Shown: positions 42,418 to 51,036 of the stretch, in pieces | Layout of the letters: every line of letters begins with the position of its first letter | How positions within the stretch are numbered: the first letter of the stretch is position 1 | Source: UBA3537 sp038138145 | GTDB lineage: Bacteria; Bacteroidota; Bacteroidia; Flavobacteriales; Flavobacteriaceae | DNA: 64,000 bases | Reading direction: 5' to 3' | Assembly (NCBI GenBank): GCA_038138145.1 | Contig: JAYQDD010000004.1 | Span: forward strand, 1 to 64,000 | Translations under genes and position numbers: made by a program | Notes under the pieces: generated by a model | The model's database searches: none | What the model saw: the letters and a program-made list of their open reading frames with translations, nothing else | What the model was told of the DNA's origin: nothing

Positions 42418-43419
42418 TTAATCAAGCTTTTCGGCTAAATTTTTAAGTGCTTTTTTGGGGTTTCTTTCATGATAAAGCACATCGTGTACCATATCTATTA
42501 TTGGTGTTTTTGCCGATTTTTCATGAGTTTTATTAATTTCATAAGCACTCTTTGTTGCATAATAACCCTCTGCAATCATGTTCATTTCCATTTGGGCCGA
42601 CTTGACCGTGTATCCTTTACCAATCATATTCCCAAACATTCTGTTACGTGAAAACGTAGAATACCCTGTAACTAAAAGGTCGCCCAGATAAACGGTTTCA
42701 TTAATTTTGCGTTTCATTTTATATACCTTTTTTATAAAACGCTTCATTTCTCGTATGGCGTTACTCATCAAAACACTTTGAAAATTATCGCCATAACCCA
42801 ATCCATGCGCTATTCCTGCAGCAATTGCATAAATGTTCTTTAGCATTGCAGCATATTCGGCGCCCACAACATCATCGTGTGTTTTTGTTTGAATGTAATG
42901 ATTCGAAAGCTGGTTGGCTATGGCTTTAGCTGTGCTTTTGTTTGTACACGCTACAGTCAAGTACGAAAGACGTTCAAGTGCTACTTCTTCGGCATGGCAA
43001 GGACCTGCCAAAACAGCAATCTGATCAAAGGGAACGTCTCTATGCTGATGAAAATGTTCTCCTACAAGCAATCCTGTTTCTGGAATAATTCCTTTAACGG
43101 CTGATAAAATAATTTTATTTGAAATGTCAATATTTAGCTTCTTCAATTGAGCATACATAAACGCCGATGGAATAGCAAACACAAGCACATCGGCAGACGC
43201 AGCTACTTCATTTATGTCTGAACTGAGCTTTAATTTATGGACATCAAATTCAACAGAACTTAAATACGATGGATTGTGTTGCTCTTTTAAAATATACTCT
43301 ATTGTTTGTGGTTTCCGAACATACCATCCTACAGAGGGTGTTTTTTCACTGAGCATTTTTACAATTGCTGTTGCCCAACTACCATTTCCAAAAACTGCAT
43401 ATTTTAATTCCGAAGCCAT
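42418..43419 (-). CDS. gpsA: Glycerol-3-phosphate dehydrogenase [NAD(P)+]
   Basis: A 333-residue enzyme reducing dihydroxyacetone phosphate to sn-glycerol 3-phosphate for phospholipid synthesis. Visible are the Rossmann motif FGNGSWATAIVKML (9-22), LSAVKGIIPETG with the conserved Lys, LAGPCHAEEV and the C-terminal domain block GDLLVTGYSTFSRNRMFG. Cytoplasmic and normal length. A TACTTTTG box lies just upstream. Confidence 0.93.
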   Translation of the reverse strand: MASELKYAVFGNGSWATAIVKMLSEKTPSVGWYVRKPQTIEYILKEQHNPSYLSSVEFDVHKLKLSSDINEVAASADVLVFAIPSAFMYAQLKKLNIDISNKIILSAVKGIIPETGLLVGEHFHQHRDVPFDQIAVLAGPCHAEEVALERLSYLTVACTNKSTAKAIANQLSNHYIQTKTHDDVVGAEYAAMLKNIYAIAAGIAHGLGYGDNFQSVLMSNAIREMKRFIKKVYKMKRKINETVYLGDLLVTGYSTFSRNRMFGNMIGKGYTVKSAQMEMNMIAEGYYATKSAYEINKTHEKSAKTPIIDMVHDVLYHERNPKKALKNLAEKLD

Positions 43420-43439
43420 AAACTTAAATTTTTCCTGAG

Positions 43440-43447
43440 CAAAAGTA
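43440..43447 (-). promoter_or_regulatory. -7 promoter element (TACTTTTG) for gpsA
   Basis: Exact TAnnTTTG match on the minus strand, 20 bases before the gpsA ATG. The nearest TTG upstream is about 27 bases further, longer than usual. Confidence 0.4.
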
Positions 43448-43541
43448 ATAAAAATTTTATGTCTATAATTTATTCAAAATCAACACAATATGCTTTTGGC
43501 ACGTATTTTGAAATTACATTAATAACCTAAACTTGTACATT

Positions 43542-44504
43542 ATGAAAACGCTAAAATTCTTTCTTATCGCCACCTTTTCAATCACTGTTCTGTGGTCTTG
43601 TGGACACGATGAAGTCCGCTCGCCTGCGGAAAACAGTACTAACATTTCTCTTGAGCAGCTTTTAGGGCAGTACGAGCTTTGGTATGTGGATCTCGAAAGC
43701 ACATTGGGTAATGGCCAGACGGTGTTTGTTGAAATGGCTTTTACGCTTTCCTTTTTGAATGGAAATCTATATGCAAACAACAATTTAGTAGGCTTTGGAG
43801 AGCGCGGTAATGGTTTTGGAATCGCTATTGGAGAATATGATACAGCTGGAATTGTTTTGGATATATTTCACGATTTGGATGGACATCAACGCTTTGAAGT
43901 CTATCAAGAAAGTGGGGCATCTATAGAGCTTTACAATCCTGCAAATGACACGTCTTACTTTTTAGATGGCTATCAGCGTAATGAATTTGATTACGATGAG
44001 GTGTTTTTTGAAAACATAGATTATTTCCTTCAAGAGTATAAAACTTGGGAAAATACTTTTACAAGTGTGCAGGGCGAAGAAACAGAATTTGATGATGAGA
44101 ATTACCTGTTTTTTTATAATGAAAACAGCTCTAATTTATTCAAAAGTTCAATCGATGAAAATATTGGAAATGCAGATCAAATTCAGTGGGACTATACGGG
44201 GAATTACACAATAGAACCTATATCGGGAAGTGACTCGAAACAACTCACTCTTGATTATGATTTTTATAATCCAGATTTCTTTGAACTGTCTGTGATTAAT
44301 GATGAACTCATCAGACTATATCATCCAAATTCTGGGAAAATCTATGAGTATAGTGGGCGCAGTTATATTACATTTATGAGAACTTCTGAACGTGGAAAAG
44401 CAGACCAAAAAGATAGAAAAGTTCGTCCGCAAAGAACCAAAAGAAAAGAAAACACTCGTGCGCTTAAACGTTCAAGCGCAATAACGTATTATGCTAATCC
44501 GTAA
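43542..44504 (+). CDS. Hypothetical lipoprotein with basic C-terminal tail
   Basis: About 320 residues from ATG 43542 (MKTLKFFLIATF); the in-frame TTG at 43533 adds only three residues. A type II signal peptide ends in LWSC. The body is acidic and aromatic and resembles two lipocalin-like repeats (QLLGQYELWYVDLES, then DQIQWDYTGNYTIEP). The last 40 residues are strongly basic (KRKENTRALKRSS). No family recognised. It overlaps the 3' end of the convergent gene by 11 bases. Confidence 0.7.
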   Translation: MKTLKFFLIATFSITVLWSCGHDEVRSPAENSTNISLEQLLGQYELWYVDLESTLGNGQTVFVEMAFTLSFLNGNLYANNNLVGFGERGNGFGIAIGEYDTAGIVLDIFHDLDGHQRFEVYQESGASIELYNPANDTSYFLDGYQRNEFDYDEVFFENIDYFLQEYKTWENTFTSVQGEETEFDDENYLFFYNENSSNLFKSSIDENIGNADQIQWDYTGNYTIEPISGSDSKQLTLDYDFYNPDFFELSVINDELIRLYHPNSGKIYEYSGRSYITFMRTSERGKADQKDRKVRPQRTKRKENTRALKRSSAITYYANP

Positions 44505-45255
44505 ACTTTTGCGCTATAGTTTCCAAGAAACGTGTTTCATAGTCTTCTTTGCCTTCCCAATCGTTGTAGTCGGGCTTGATGATGTTTTCTATAAAGTCTG
44601 AAACCTCCTCGAAAGAATCCATGGTGCTTAATTGAGACATCACGCGATCGTAGTCTTCATTGTTGTTTTCAAACAAATGATTGACATAAGCCAGACGGTC
44701 ATTGAGTCCAATTTGAAAACCTGTTGTTTTCAACTTATCGTTTAGTGATTTTTGTGGCGGGTCGGAAGCTAATTCTTGTTGTTCTTGATCTTCAACAGGT
44801 GCAAAAATAGGAAGTTGATTATAGTTCGGTGTCAACGCTGACAAGTCTTGTTCTACAGGTTGATCTGGAGAATCAATTATTTCATCCACCAAATCATCAA
44901 CCGCAGAGGTTTCTTGAGGCATTTGAGCAACAATGTCTTTTATTTTTTCAATAGCAGGTTCCATAATAGCTTCATCTTCTTTGCTGTCAATATTCACATA
45001 AACCTTCTCATCTACCTCAACAGAGTCTGTGATTTTGTTGTTAAAAGCACCTTCAAGAGCGTCAAAAAAAGAAGCATTTGTTGCTATATTTTCTGGGATT
45101 TCACCATTAAACTGCGTCTCTAAAAAATTCAAAATTGAAATCTTTTGGTATAATAACGCAACCTCTTGTTGCATTTTGGATAAGTCCTCTTTCCCTGTAA
45201 GCTTTAAGACCCTGTGCGCTATGCTTAAAAGTTCGGATTCGAGTTTCTTTTTCAT
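44494..45255 (-). CDS. Hypothetical acidic protein, 253 residues
   Basis: No signal peptide. A helical N-terminus (LSIAHRVLKLTGKEDLSKMQQEVALL) is followed by an acidic, Pro/Gln-rich and probably disordered middle (about 90-165), and a conserved-looking C-terminal helical domain (LNDRLAYVNHLFENNNEDYDRV, then LETIAQKF). The architecture suggests an adaptor or chaperone-like protein, but I do not recognise a family. It is divergent from tdk; a TAAATTTA box with TTG 17 bases upstream may be its promoter. Confidence 0.7.
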   Translation of the reverse strand: MKKKLESELLSIAHRVLKLTGKEDLSKMQQEVALLYQKISILNFLETQFNGEIPENIATNASFFDALEGAFNNKITDSVEVDEKVYVNIDSKEDEAIMEPAIEKIKDIVAQMPQETSAVDDLVDEIIDSPDQPVEQDLSALTPNYNQLPIFAPVEDQEQQELASDPPQKSLNDKLKTTGFQIGLNDRLAYVNHLFENNNEDYDRVMSQLSTMDSFEEVSDFIENIIKPDYNDWEGKEDYETRFLETIAQKFTD

Positions 45256-45372
45256 TTTTAAAATTAAATTAATGCGATTGAATAAGTTTTAGCGTTATGC
45301 TTTTATTTTTAGTAAATTTACAACACAATAGTACAAGCAATCAAAATTGTTTGTTTGCGTTAAAATTACAAA

Positions 45373-46014
45373 ATGTTTCTTGAAAATACGGTAAACCCTA
45401 AAGAACAATTTGGATGGATTGAAGTCATCTGCGGATCAATGTTTTCTGGAAAAACAGAAGAGTTGATTCGGCGTCTTAAACGCGCTCAGTTTGCAAAACA
45501 AAAAGTTGAAATATTCAAACCTGCAATTGATGTACGCTACGAAGAAGATCGTGTGGTTTCTCATGACGCCAACGAAATTCGTTCTACGCCAGTGCCCGCT
45601 GCGTCCAATATTCCACTTCTTGCCGATGGTTGTGATGTGGTAGGCATAGACGAAGCGCAATTCTTTGATAATGAAATCGTAAGTGTGTGTAATGCACTTG
45701 CCAACAAAGGTGTTCGTGTTATTGTTGCCGGATTGGATATGGATTTCAAAGGAAACCCATTTGGTCCCATGCCAAACCTTATGGCTACTGCAGAGTATGT
45801 CACTAAAGTTCATGCGGTGTGTACTAGAACAGGTAATTTGGCACAATACAGTTTCCGAAAATCAAATGACGACAAACTAGTTCTTCTGGGTGAGGTAAAC
45901 GAATATGAGCCGCTTAGTCGAAGTGCTTTTTATAAGGCCATGACTAAAGAAAAAATCAAAGAAATGAAAGTTGTAGAGCCGTTAAGCGTGGCAGTTAAAA
46001 AGACCAAAAAATAA
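45373..46014 (+). CDS. tdk: Thymidine kinase (type II)
   Basis: A 213-residue enzyme phosphorylating thymidine for salvage. Visible are the P-loop GSMFSGKTEELI (21-32), DEAQFFD with the catalytic acid, and VIVAGLDMDFKGNPFGPMP. The lasso-domain zinc cysteines of the family are mostly missing: the usual CxxC and CRxC positions read CTRTG and LSRSAF, leaving one of four. The gene continues in one unit with alr six bases downstream. Confidence 0.92.
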   Translation: MFLENTVNPKEQFGWIEVICGSMFSGKTEELIRRLKRAQFAKQKVEIFKPAIDVRYEEDRVVSHDANEIRSTPVPAASNIPLLADGCDVVGIDEAQFFDNEIVSVCNALANKGVRVIVAGLDMDFKGNPFGPMPNLMATAEYVTKVHAVCTRTGNLAQYSFRKSNDDKLVLLGEVNEYEPLSRSAFYKAMTKEKIKEMKVVEPLSVAVKKTKK

Positions 46015-46019
46015 CGCTT

Positions 46020-47123
46020 GTGGTGGGTGAAACAACATTAGAAATTAACCTTTCTGCGCTAAAAAACAATGTTCAAGTGCTTCGGAGCAAGGTTGATAAG
46101 GACATATTGTTACTCGCCGTAGTGAAAGCATTTGCATATGGCAGTGATGCTGTTAAAATTGCTCAATATCTCGAAACTTTAGGCGTAGATTATTTTGCTG
46201 TAGCATACATAAGCGAGGGGGTTAAATTGCGAGAAGCAGGAATTAAAACACCTATTTTAGTTCTTCATCCTCAACCCATAAATTTTCCTCATGTTTTGGA
46301 ACATAACCTTGAACCTAGTTTATATAGTTTCAATACCCTTAAATCTTTTGTGAAAGTTGCTGAGTCAAAACATCATAAGAATTATCCTGTTCATATTAAA
46401 TTTAATACTGGGTTAAATCGACTTGGATTTAAAGAAAGTCAGTTGGCTGAAGTAGTAAATATTATAAACAACAATAAATCCATATCCGTAACCTCTATTT
46501 TTTCACACTTAGCCGCAAGTGAAGATTCAAACGAACTCGCTTTTACTCGATCTCAAATTAGACAATTTGAGTGCATTTCCGAACAATTTAAATCAATGTA
46601 TGGCTGCTCTGTTTTGAGGCATCTTTGCAACACTTCTGGAGTGGTGAATTTTCCTGAAGGACAATTTGATATGGTCCGGTGTGGAATAGGCATATATGGA
46701 TACGACAACATGGAAAAGGATAAAAGTGTGTTCGTGCCTGTTGTGGCGCTAAAAACAATTATTTCTCAAATTCATACCATTGAAAAAGGCCAAAGTGTAG
46801 GGTACAACAGAGCTTTTATTGCTGATCAAACTAAAAAAATTGCAACACTACCCATAGGTCATGCCGATGGAATTGGTAGACAATACGGAAATGGTGTTGG
46901 TGCTGTTCGTGTTCATGGACACAGCGTTCCAATTGTTGGCAATGTATGTATGGACATGATTATGATTGATGTTACAGGAGTTGATTGTGAAGAAGGCGAT
47001 GAAGTGGTGTTGTTCGACAAACACACTACTGCGGAGGAATTTGCTAGCAACGGCAATACCATCTCTTATGAACTGCTTACAGGGATTTCTCAACGCGTGA
47101 AACGCAAATTCATTACAGAATAA
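46020..47123 (+). CDS. alr: Alanine racemase
   Basis: A 367-residue PLP enzyme interconverting L- and D-alanine for peptidoglycan. The PLP-binding Lys lies in LLAVVKAFAYGSD (near 36) and the catalytic Tyr in GQSVGYNRAF. The conserved VGNVCMDMIMIDVT is present. The start is GTG at 46020 or the next codon, also GTG; no ATG fits. It is preceded by tdk in an apparent operon. Confidence 0.93.
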   Translation: MVGETTLEINLSALKNNVQVLRSKVDKDILLLAVVKAFAYGSDAVKIAQYLETLGVDYFAVAYISEGVKLREAGIKTPILVLHPQPINFPHVLEHNLEPSLYSFNTLKSFVKVAESKHHKNYPVHIKFNTGLNRLGFKESQLAEVVNIINNNKSISVTSIFSHLAASEDSNELAFTRSQIRQFECISEQFKSMYGCSVLRHLCNTSGVVNFPEGQFDMVRCGIGIYGYDNMEKDKSVFVPVVALKTIISQIHTIEKGQSVGYNRAFIADQTKKIATLPIGHADGIGRQYGNGVGAVRVHGHSVPIVGNVCMDMIMIDVTGVDCEEGDEVVLFDKHTTAEEFASNGNTISYELLTGISQRVKRKFITE

Positions 47124-47197
47124 TTTGATTTTTGATAAAAAATTTTGACCCCGTTTTTTTATGTGAAAAATTTAAATAAAAATCAATCCTTATTTAT

Positions 47198-47205
47198 TAA
47201 TTTTG
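47198..47205 (+). promoter_or_regulatory. -7 promoter element (TAATTTTG) for asd
   Basis: TAnnTTTG match 24 bases before the asd ATG at 47230. It contains the TTG at 47203 that could be misread as a start codon. No clear -33 partner. Confidence 0.4.
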
Positions 47206-47229
47206 TACCCTAATTTTAAGAATCATAAG

Positions 47230-48228
47230 ATGAAAATAGCAGTTGTAGGCGCAACAGGTATGGTGGGCACCATAATGATGAAGTTGTTAGAGGAACGAAA
47301 CTTCCCTGTTTCTGAACTTATTCCAGTAGCTTCTGAGCGTAGTGTGGGAAAAATTGTAACATTTAAAGAAAAAGAATATAAAATCGTTGGTTTGGAAAAA
47401 GCGGTTGAGCTAAAACCAGATATTGCTATTTTTTCTGCTGGTGGGGACACCTCGTTGGCTTGGGCGCCAAAATTTGCGGCAGTGGACTGTGTGGTCATCG
47501 ACAACTCATCGGCATGGCGAATGGACCCAACAAAAAAGCTTGTGGTTCCAGAAATCAATGCCAATGTTGTTACATCTGAAGACAAAATTATTGCTAACCC
47601 CAACTGTTCCACGATTCAATTGGTTATGGCTTTAGCTCCATTACACGAAAAATACAAAATGAAACGTGTAATCGTGTCTACGTATCAATCCGTTTCAGGG
47701 ACAGGCGTAAAGGCGGTTCGTCAAATGGAAAATGAGATTCATGGCAAAAGTGAAGAAATGGCCTACCCTTATCCTATTTTCAAAAATGCTCTGCCTCATT
47801 GTGATGTCTTTTTAGAGAACGGTTATACCAAAGAAGAAATGAAATTGGCCAAAGAGCCACAGAAAATATTAGGGGACAACTCTTTTGCAATTACTGCAAC
47901 CGCTGTTCGAATCCCCACAGCTGGTGGACATTCAGAATCTGTAAATGTTCAGTTTGAAAAAGAGTTTGAGCTCAACGACATTCGTAACCTTTTAAATCAG
48001 ATGCCTGGAGTTACTGTTCAAGACAACCCAGACACAAATACTTATCCGATGCCTATTTTTGCGCACAACAAAGATGACGTATTTGTAGGGCGAATACGCC
48101 GTGACGAAAGTATGCCAAACACCCTAAACATGTGGATTGTTGCTGATAATTTGAGAAAAGGTGCGGCTACCAACGCCATACAAATTGCAGAATACATGGT
48201 AGAACATGTATTCACTCCAGCCACATAA
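47230..48228 (+). CDS. asd: Aspartate-semialdehyde dehydrogenase
   Basis: About 332 residues from ATG 47230 (MKIAVVGATGMVG); the in-frame TTG at 47203 lies inside a -7 promoter box and would place nine residues before the Rossmann motif. It reduces aspartyl phosphate to the semialdehyde for lysine, methionine and threonine synthesis. The catalytic Cys is in NPNCSTIQL and the His in PTAGGHSESV. The stop overlaps the next start by one base. Confidence 0.95.
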   Translation: MKIAVVGATGMVGTIMMKLLEERNFPVSELIPVASERSVGKIVTFKEKEYKIVGLEKAVELKPDIAIFSAGGDTSLAWAPKFAAVDCVVIDNSSAWRMDPTKKLVVPEINANVVTSEDKIIANPNCSTIQLVMALAPLHEKYKMKRVIVSTYQSVSGTGVKAVRQMENEIHGKSEEMAYPYPIFKNALPHCDVFLENGYTKEEMKLAKEPQKILGDNSFAITATAVRIPTAGGHSESVNVQFEKEFELNDIRNLLNQMPGVTVQDNPDTNTYPMPIFAHNKDDVFVGRIRRDESMPNTLNMWIVADNLRKGAATNAIQIAEYMVEHVFTPAT

Positions 48229-49145
48229 TGCTCTCTATTGAAAACGTTTCTTTTAGCTATGGGGAAAGCAAAACAATAACAGACCTCTCTCTTGATGTTA
48301 AACAAGGAGAGTACCTTGCGGTTGTTGGCGAGAGTGGCTCTGGCAAAAGTACTTTACTAAAGCTAATTTATGGTGAATTTGATGTTGATGAAGGTGAAAT
48401 CTCATGGAACGAGTCTCGAGTTCTAGGCCCAAAAGACAAGCTTGTTGTTGGGCATGAGTTTATGAAGTATGTGGCACAAGAATTTGATCTAATGCCCTAT
48501 ACCACGGTTGGTGAAAACATTGGAACACATCTTTCAAATTTTTTTCCAAAAGAAAAAGAAAAACGCATCAAAGAACTTCTAGAGGTTGTTGAACTTCAGA
48601 AATTCGGCAATACAAAAGTTAAATTACTTAGTGGGGGGCAAAAACAACGTGTTGCTTTAGCTAAAGCCATTGCAAAAAAGCCCGAGGTTATCCTGCTTGA
48701 CGAACCTTTTAGTCATATTGATAATTTTAAAAAACAATCATTGCGTAAAAATCTGTTTCAATTCTTAAAATCTGAACAAATTGCCTGTATTGTAGCAACG
48801 CACGATAAAGATGATGTTTTGGCTTTTGCAGACCAAATGTTGGTGCTTCAAAGAGGTAAAGCTCTTCTCAAAGGCGCGCCTCGTGTGCTCTTTGAAAATC
48901 CTAGTCATGCATTGATTGCTGCATTTTTTGGCGATTATTGTGTGCTTGATGGGGTCATTTATTATGCACACCAAATTAAGTTATCCGAAAAAGGACTCAT
49001 AAAAGCACAAGTCAAACACAATTATTTTCGAGGAACGCATTACATGATAGAAGCTGAAACCAACAGCCAAACAGTATACTTCAATCACCCCTCTGCGCTC
49101 GAGGAAAAACAAACAGTATCTTTAGAGGTTAATACAAATCTCTAA
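48228..49145 (+). CDS. ABC transporter ATP-binding protein without adjacent permease
   Basis: A 305-residue protein. A full ATPase domain occupies residues 1-210: Walker A GESGSGKST, signature LSGGQKQRVALA, Walker B VILLDEPFSHID and the H-loop VATHDKD. The C-terminal 95 residues form a beta-rich regulatory-like extension (IKLSEKGLIKAQ, YFNHPSALEEKQTVSLEV). The nucleotide domain resembles import ATPases. No membrane or binding-protein gene is next to it, so its partner is elsewhere or it has another role. It is translationally coupled to asd. Confidence 0.88.
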   Translation: MLSIENVSFSYGESKTITDLSLDVKQGEYLAVVGESGSGKSTLLKLIYGEFDVDEGEISWNESRVLGPKDKLVVGHEFMKYVAQEFDLMPYTTVGENIGTHLSNFFPKEKEKRIKELLEVVELQKFGNTKVKLLSGGQKQRVALAKAIAKKPEVILLDEPFSHIDNFKKQSLRKNLFQFLKSEQIACIVATHDKDDVLAFADQMLVLQRGKALLKGAPRVLFENPSHALIAAFFGDYCVLDGVIYYAHQIKLSEKGLIKAQVKHNYFRGTHYMIEAETNSQTVYFNHPSALEEKQTVSLEVNTNL

Positions 49146-49224
49146 AAAATTTATTAATTTAGTAGCAGTCCTAAAACCAGATTCCACATTAAACCACTGT
49201 GTTTTGTGTCTAAATTAAACTGTT

Positions 49225-50982
49225 ATGGTTGCTGATACTACCCATTTTGAAGGTGTTATAGAAAGACTTCCTCGTCATTTGCAACAATTTATTGCACCGC
49301 AAAATTACGATGAATATACGCCAATCAATCAAGCAGTTTGGCGGTATGTGATGCGTAAAAACATCTCGCATTTGAAAAACGTCGCTCACGAATCCTACAT
49401 TGAAGGGTTGAAAAAAACAGGAATTGAAATAGATACGATTCCAAGCATTTATGGCATGAATCGTATCTTGAAAGAAATTGGCTGGGCAGCTGTTGCAGTA
49501 GATGGGTTTATCCCTCCGAATGCATTTATGGAATTTCAGGCCAACAAAGTGCTTGTTATTGCGTCTGACATCAGACAATTAGAACATATAGAATATACAC
49601 CCGCACCTGATATTATTCATGAAGCTTCTGGCCATGCGCCCATTATTGCAAATCCTGACTACGCAGAATTTTTAAGACGGCTTGGTGAAATTGGTGCAAA
49701 AGCAATTCTTTCTAAATATGACATTGATCTCTACGAAGCCGTTCGGAAACTTTCTATCTTGAAAGAAGCACCTGGTGTAAGTGAAGATGAGATTATAGCC
49801 GCAGAAGAGGAGGTTAATGACCTCCAAAGCCAACACCACGAGTTTTCAGAAATGGCACAAATAAGAAACATGCAATGGTGGAGTGTAGAGTATGGGTTGG
49901 TTGGTTCTATGAATAATCCAAAAATATATGGCGCAGGGCTACTGTCTTCTATTGGAGAAAGTGAATGGTGTATGAGTGAGAAGGTTAAAAAAATTCCTTA
50001 CTCAATAGATGTGGCGCAAATGGGGTTTGACATCACCAAACCTCAACCTCAACTTTACGTTACGCCTGACTTCGCTTATTTGATGGAGGTTTTAGAAGAG
50101 TTTGCAAATACGCTCAGTATTCGACGAGGTGGATATAAAGGTTTGCAAAGACTCATTGATTCAAAAGCCGTGGGCACTATAGAACTAAGTACTGGCTTAC
50201 AAATTTCTGGAGTGTTTACAAAACTTATCCTCAACGAAGATCGTGAGGTTATTTATTTCAAAACCGATGGGCCTACCGCATTAGCTTACAGAGACAAAGA
50301 GCTTGTTGGTCATGGTATAGAGACACACAAGCATGGTTATAGTTCTCCTTTGGGGATGTTAAAAAGCGTAAATCTTCCCATCGAAAACATGACTCCTGTT
50401 GACTTAAAAGCGTACAATTTATATGATGGTCAACGCTTGTCTTTTACATTTGAAAGTGGAATAACAGTTGAGGGATTAAATATTACTGGAATAAGAAATG
50501 TGAAAGGAAAAATTATGGTGATTCAGCTCACCGATTGTACTGTGACCTACAAAGACGAGGTGCTCTTTAGGCCAGAATACGGGGTGTTTGATATGGCCAT
50601 TGGCAATAAAATCGTCTCAGCCTTTGCCGGTGCAGCAGACAATAATTCTTTTCCTAACTTATATTCCGCCTCTAAAACAAAAACCATTAAAGCTCAAAAA
50701 ACAGAAAACGAAATCGCGTTAGATCAGCTTTACCAAAAAGTGCGCACATACAGATTAGAATCGGGGGATTGGGAAAAAGATTTGAGTAAAATATACAAAG
50801 CGCTTCGTAAAAACCACAACAATGACTGGTTGTTACCATTGGAACTTTTGGAGCTCACCAAAAACACGAATTTAATTTTAGAAATTAAATCTCATTTAAA
50901 CGCTATTTCAAAAAACAAACCTGAGCTTTCCCATCTAATCCAGTCCGGATTAAAACTTGTAGAAACTCCGATTACTTTCTAA
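49225..50982 (+). CDS. Aromatic amino acid hydroxylase with long C-terminal extension
   Basis: A 585-residue protein. The catalytic domain has the non-haem iron signature PDIIHEASGHAP with both His ligands (near 130-135), and the third ligand Glu is expected about 45 residues later. It uses tetrahydropterin to hydroxylate phenylalanine (or tyrosine/tryptophan). Bacterial PhhA is about 270-300 residues; here some 280 extra residues follow (from TIELSTGLQISGVF), partly beta-rich, ending in a helical repeat-like part. Neighbouring folB (54101) belongs to pterin synthesis. Confidence 0.88.
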   Translation: MVADTTHFEGVIERLPRHLQQFIAPQNYDEYTPINQAVWRYVMRKNISHLKNVAHESYIEGLKKTGIEIDTIPSIYGMNRILKEIGWAAVAVDGFIPPNAFMEFQANKVLVIASDIRQLEHIEYTPAPDIIHEASGHAPIIANPDYAEFLRRLGEIGAKAILSKYDIDLYEAVRKLSILKEAPGVSEDEIIAAEEEVNDLQSQHHEFSEMAQIRNMQWWSVEYGLVGSMNNPKIYGAGLLSSIGESEWCMSEKVKKIPYSIDVAQMGFDITKPQPQLYVTPDFAYLMEVLEEFANTLSIRRGGYKGLQRLIDSKAVGTIELSTGLQISGVFTKLILNEDREVIYFKTDGPTALAYRDKELVGHGIETHKHGYSSPLGMLKSVNLPIENMTPVDLKAYNLYDGQRLSFTFESGITVEGLNITGIRNVKGKIMVIQLTDCTVTYKDEVLFRPEYGVFDMAIGNKIVSAFAGAADNNSFPNLYSASKTKTIKAQKTENEIALDQLYQKVRTYRLESGDWEKDLSKIYKALRKNHNNDWLLPLELLELTKNTNLILEIKSHLNAISKNKPELSHLIQSGLKLVETPITF

Positions 50983-51036
50983 ATGAAAACCTTTTTATTA
51001 TCTTTATACAAAATCAACTTTAAAAACTAAATTGTT

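Noticed and set aside
47203..47229. A TTG start for asd
   Set aside because: The TTG is part of a TAATTTTG -7 promoter box and would precede the Rossmann motif by an unneeded stretch.
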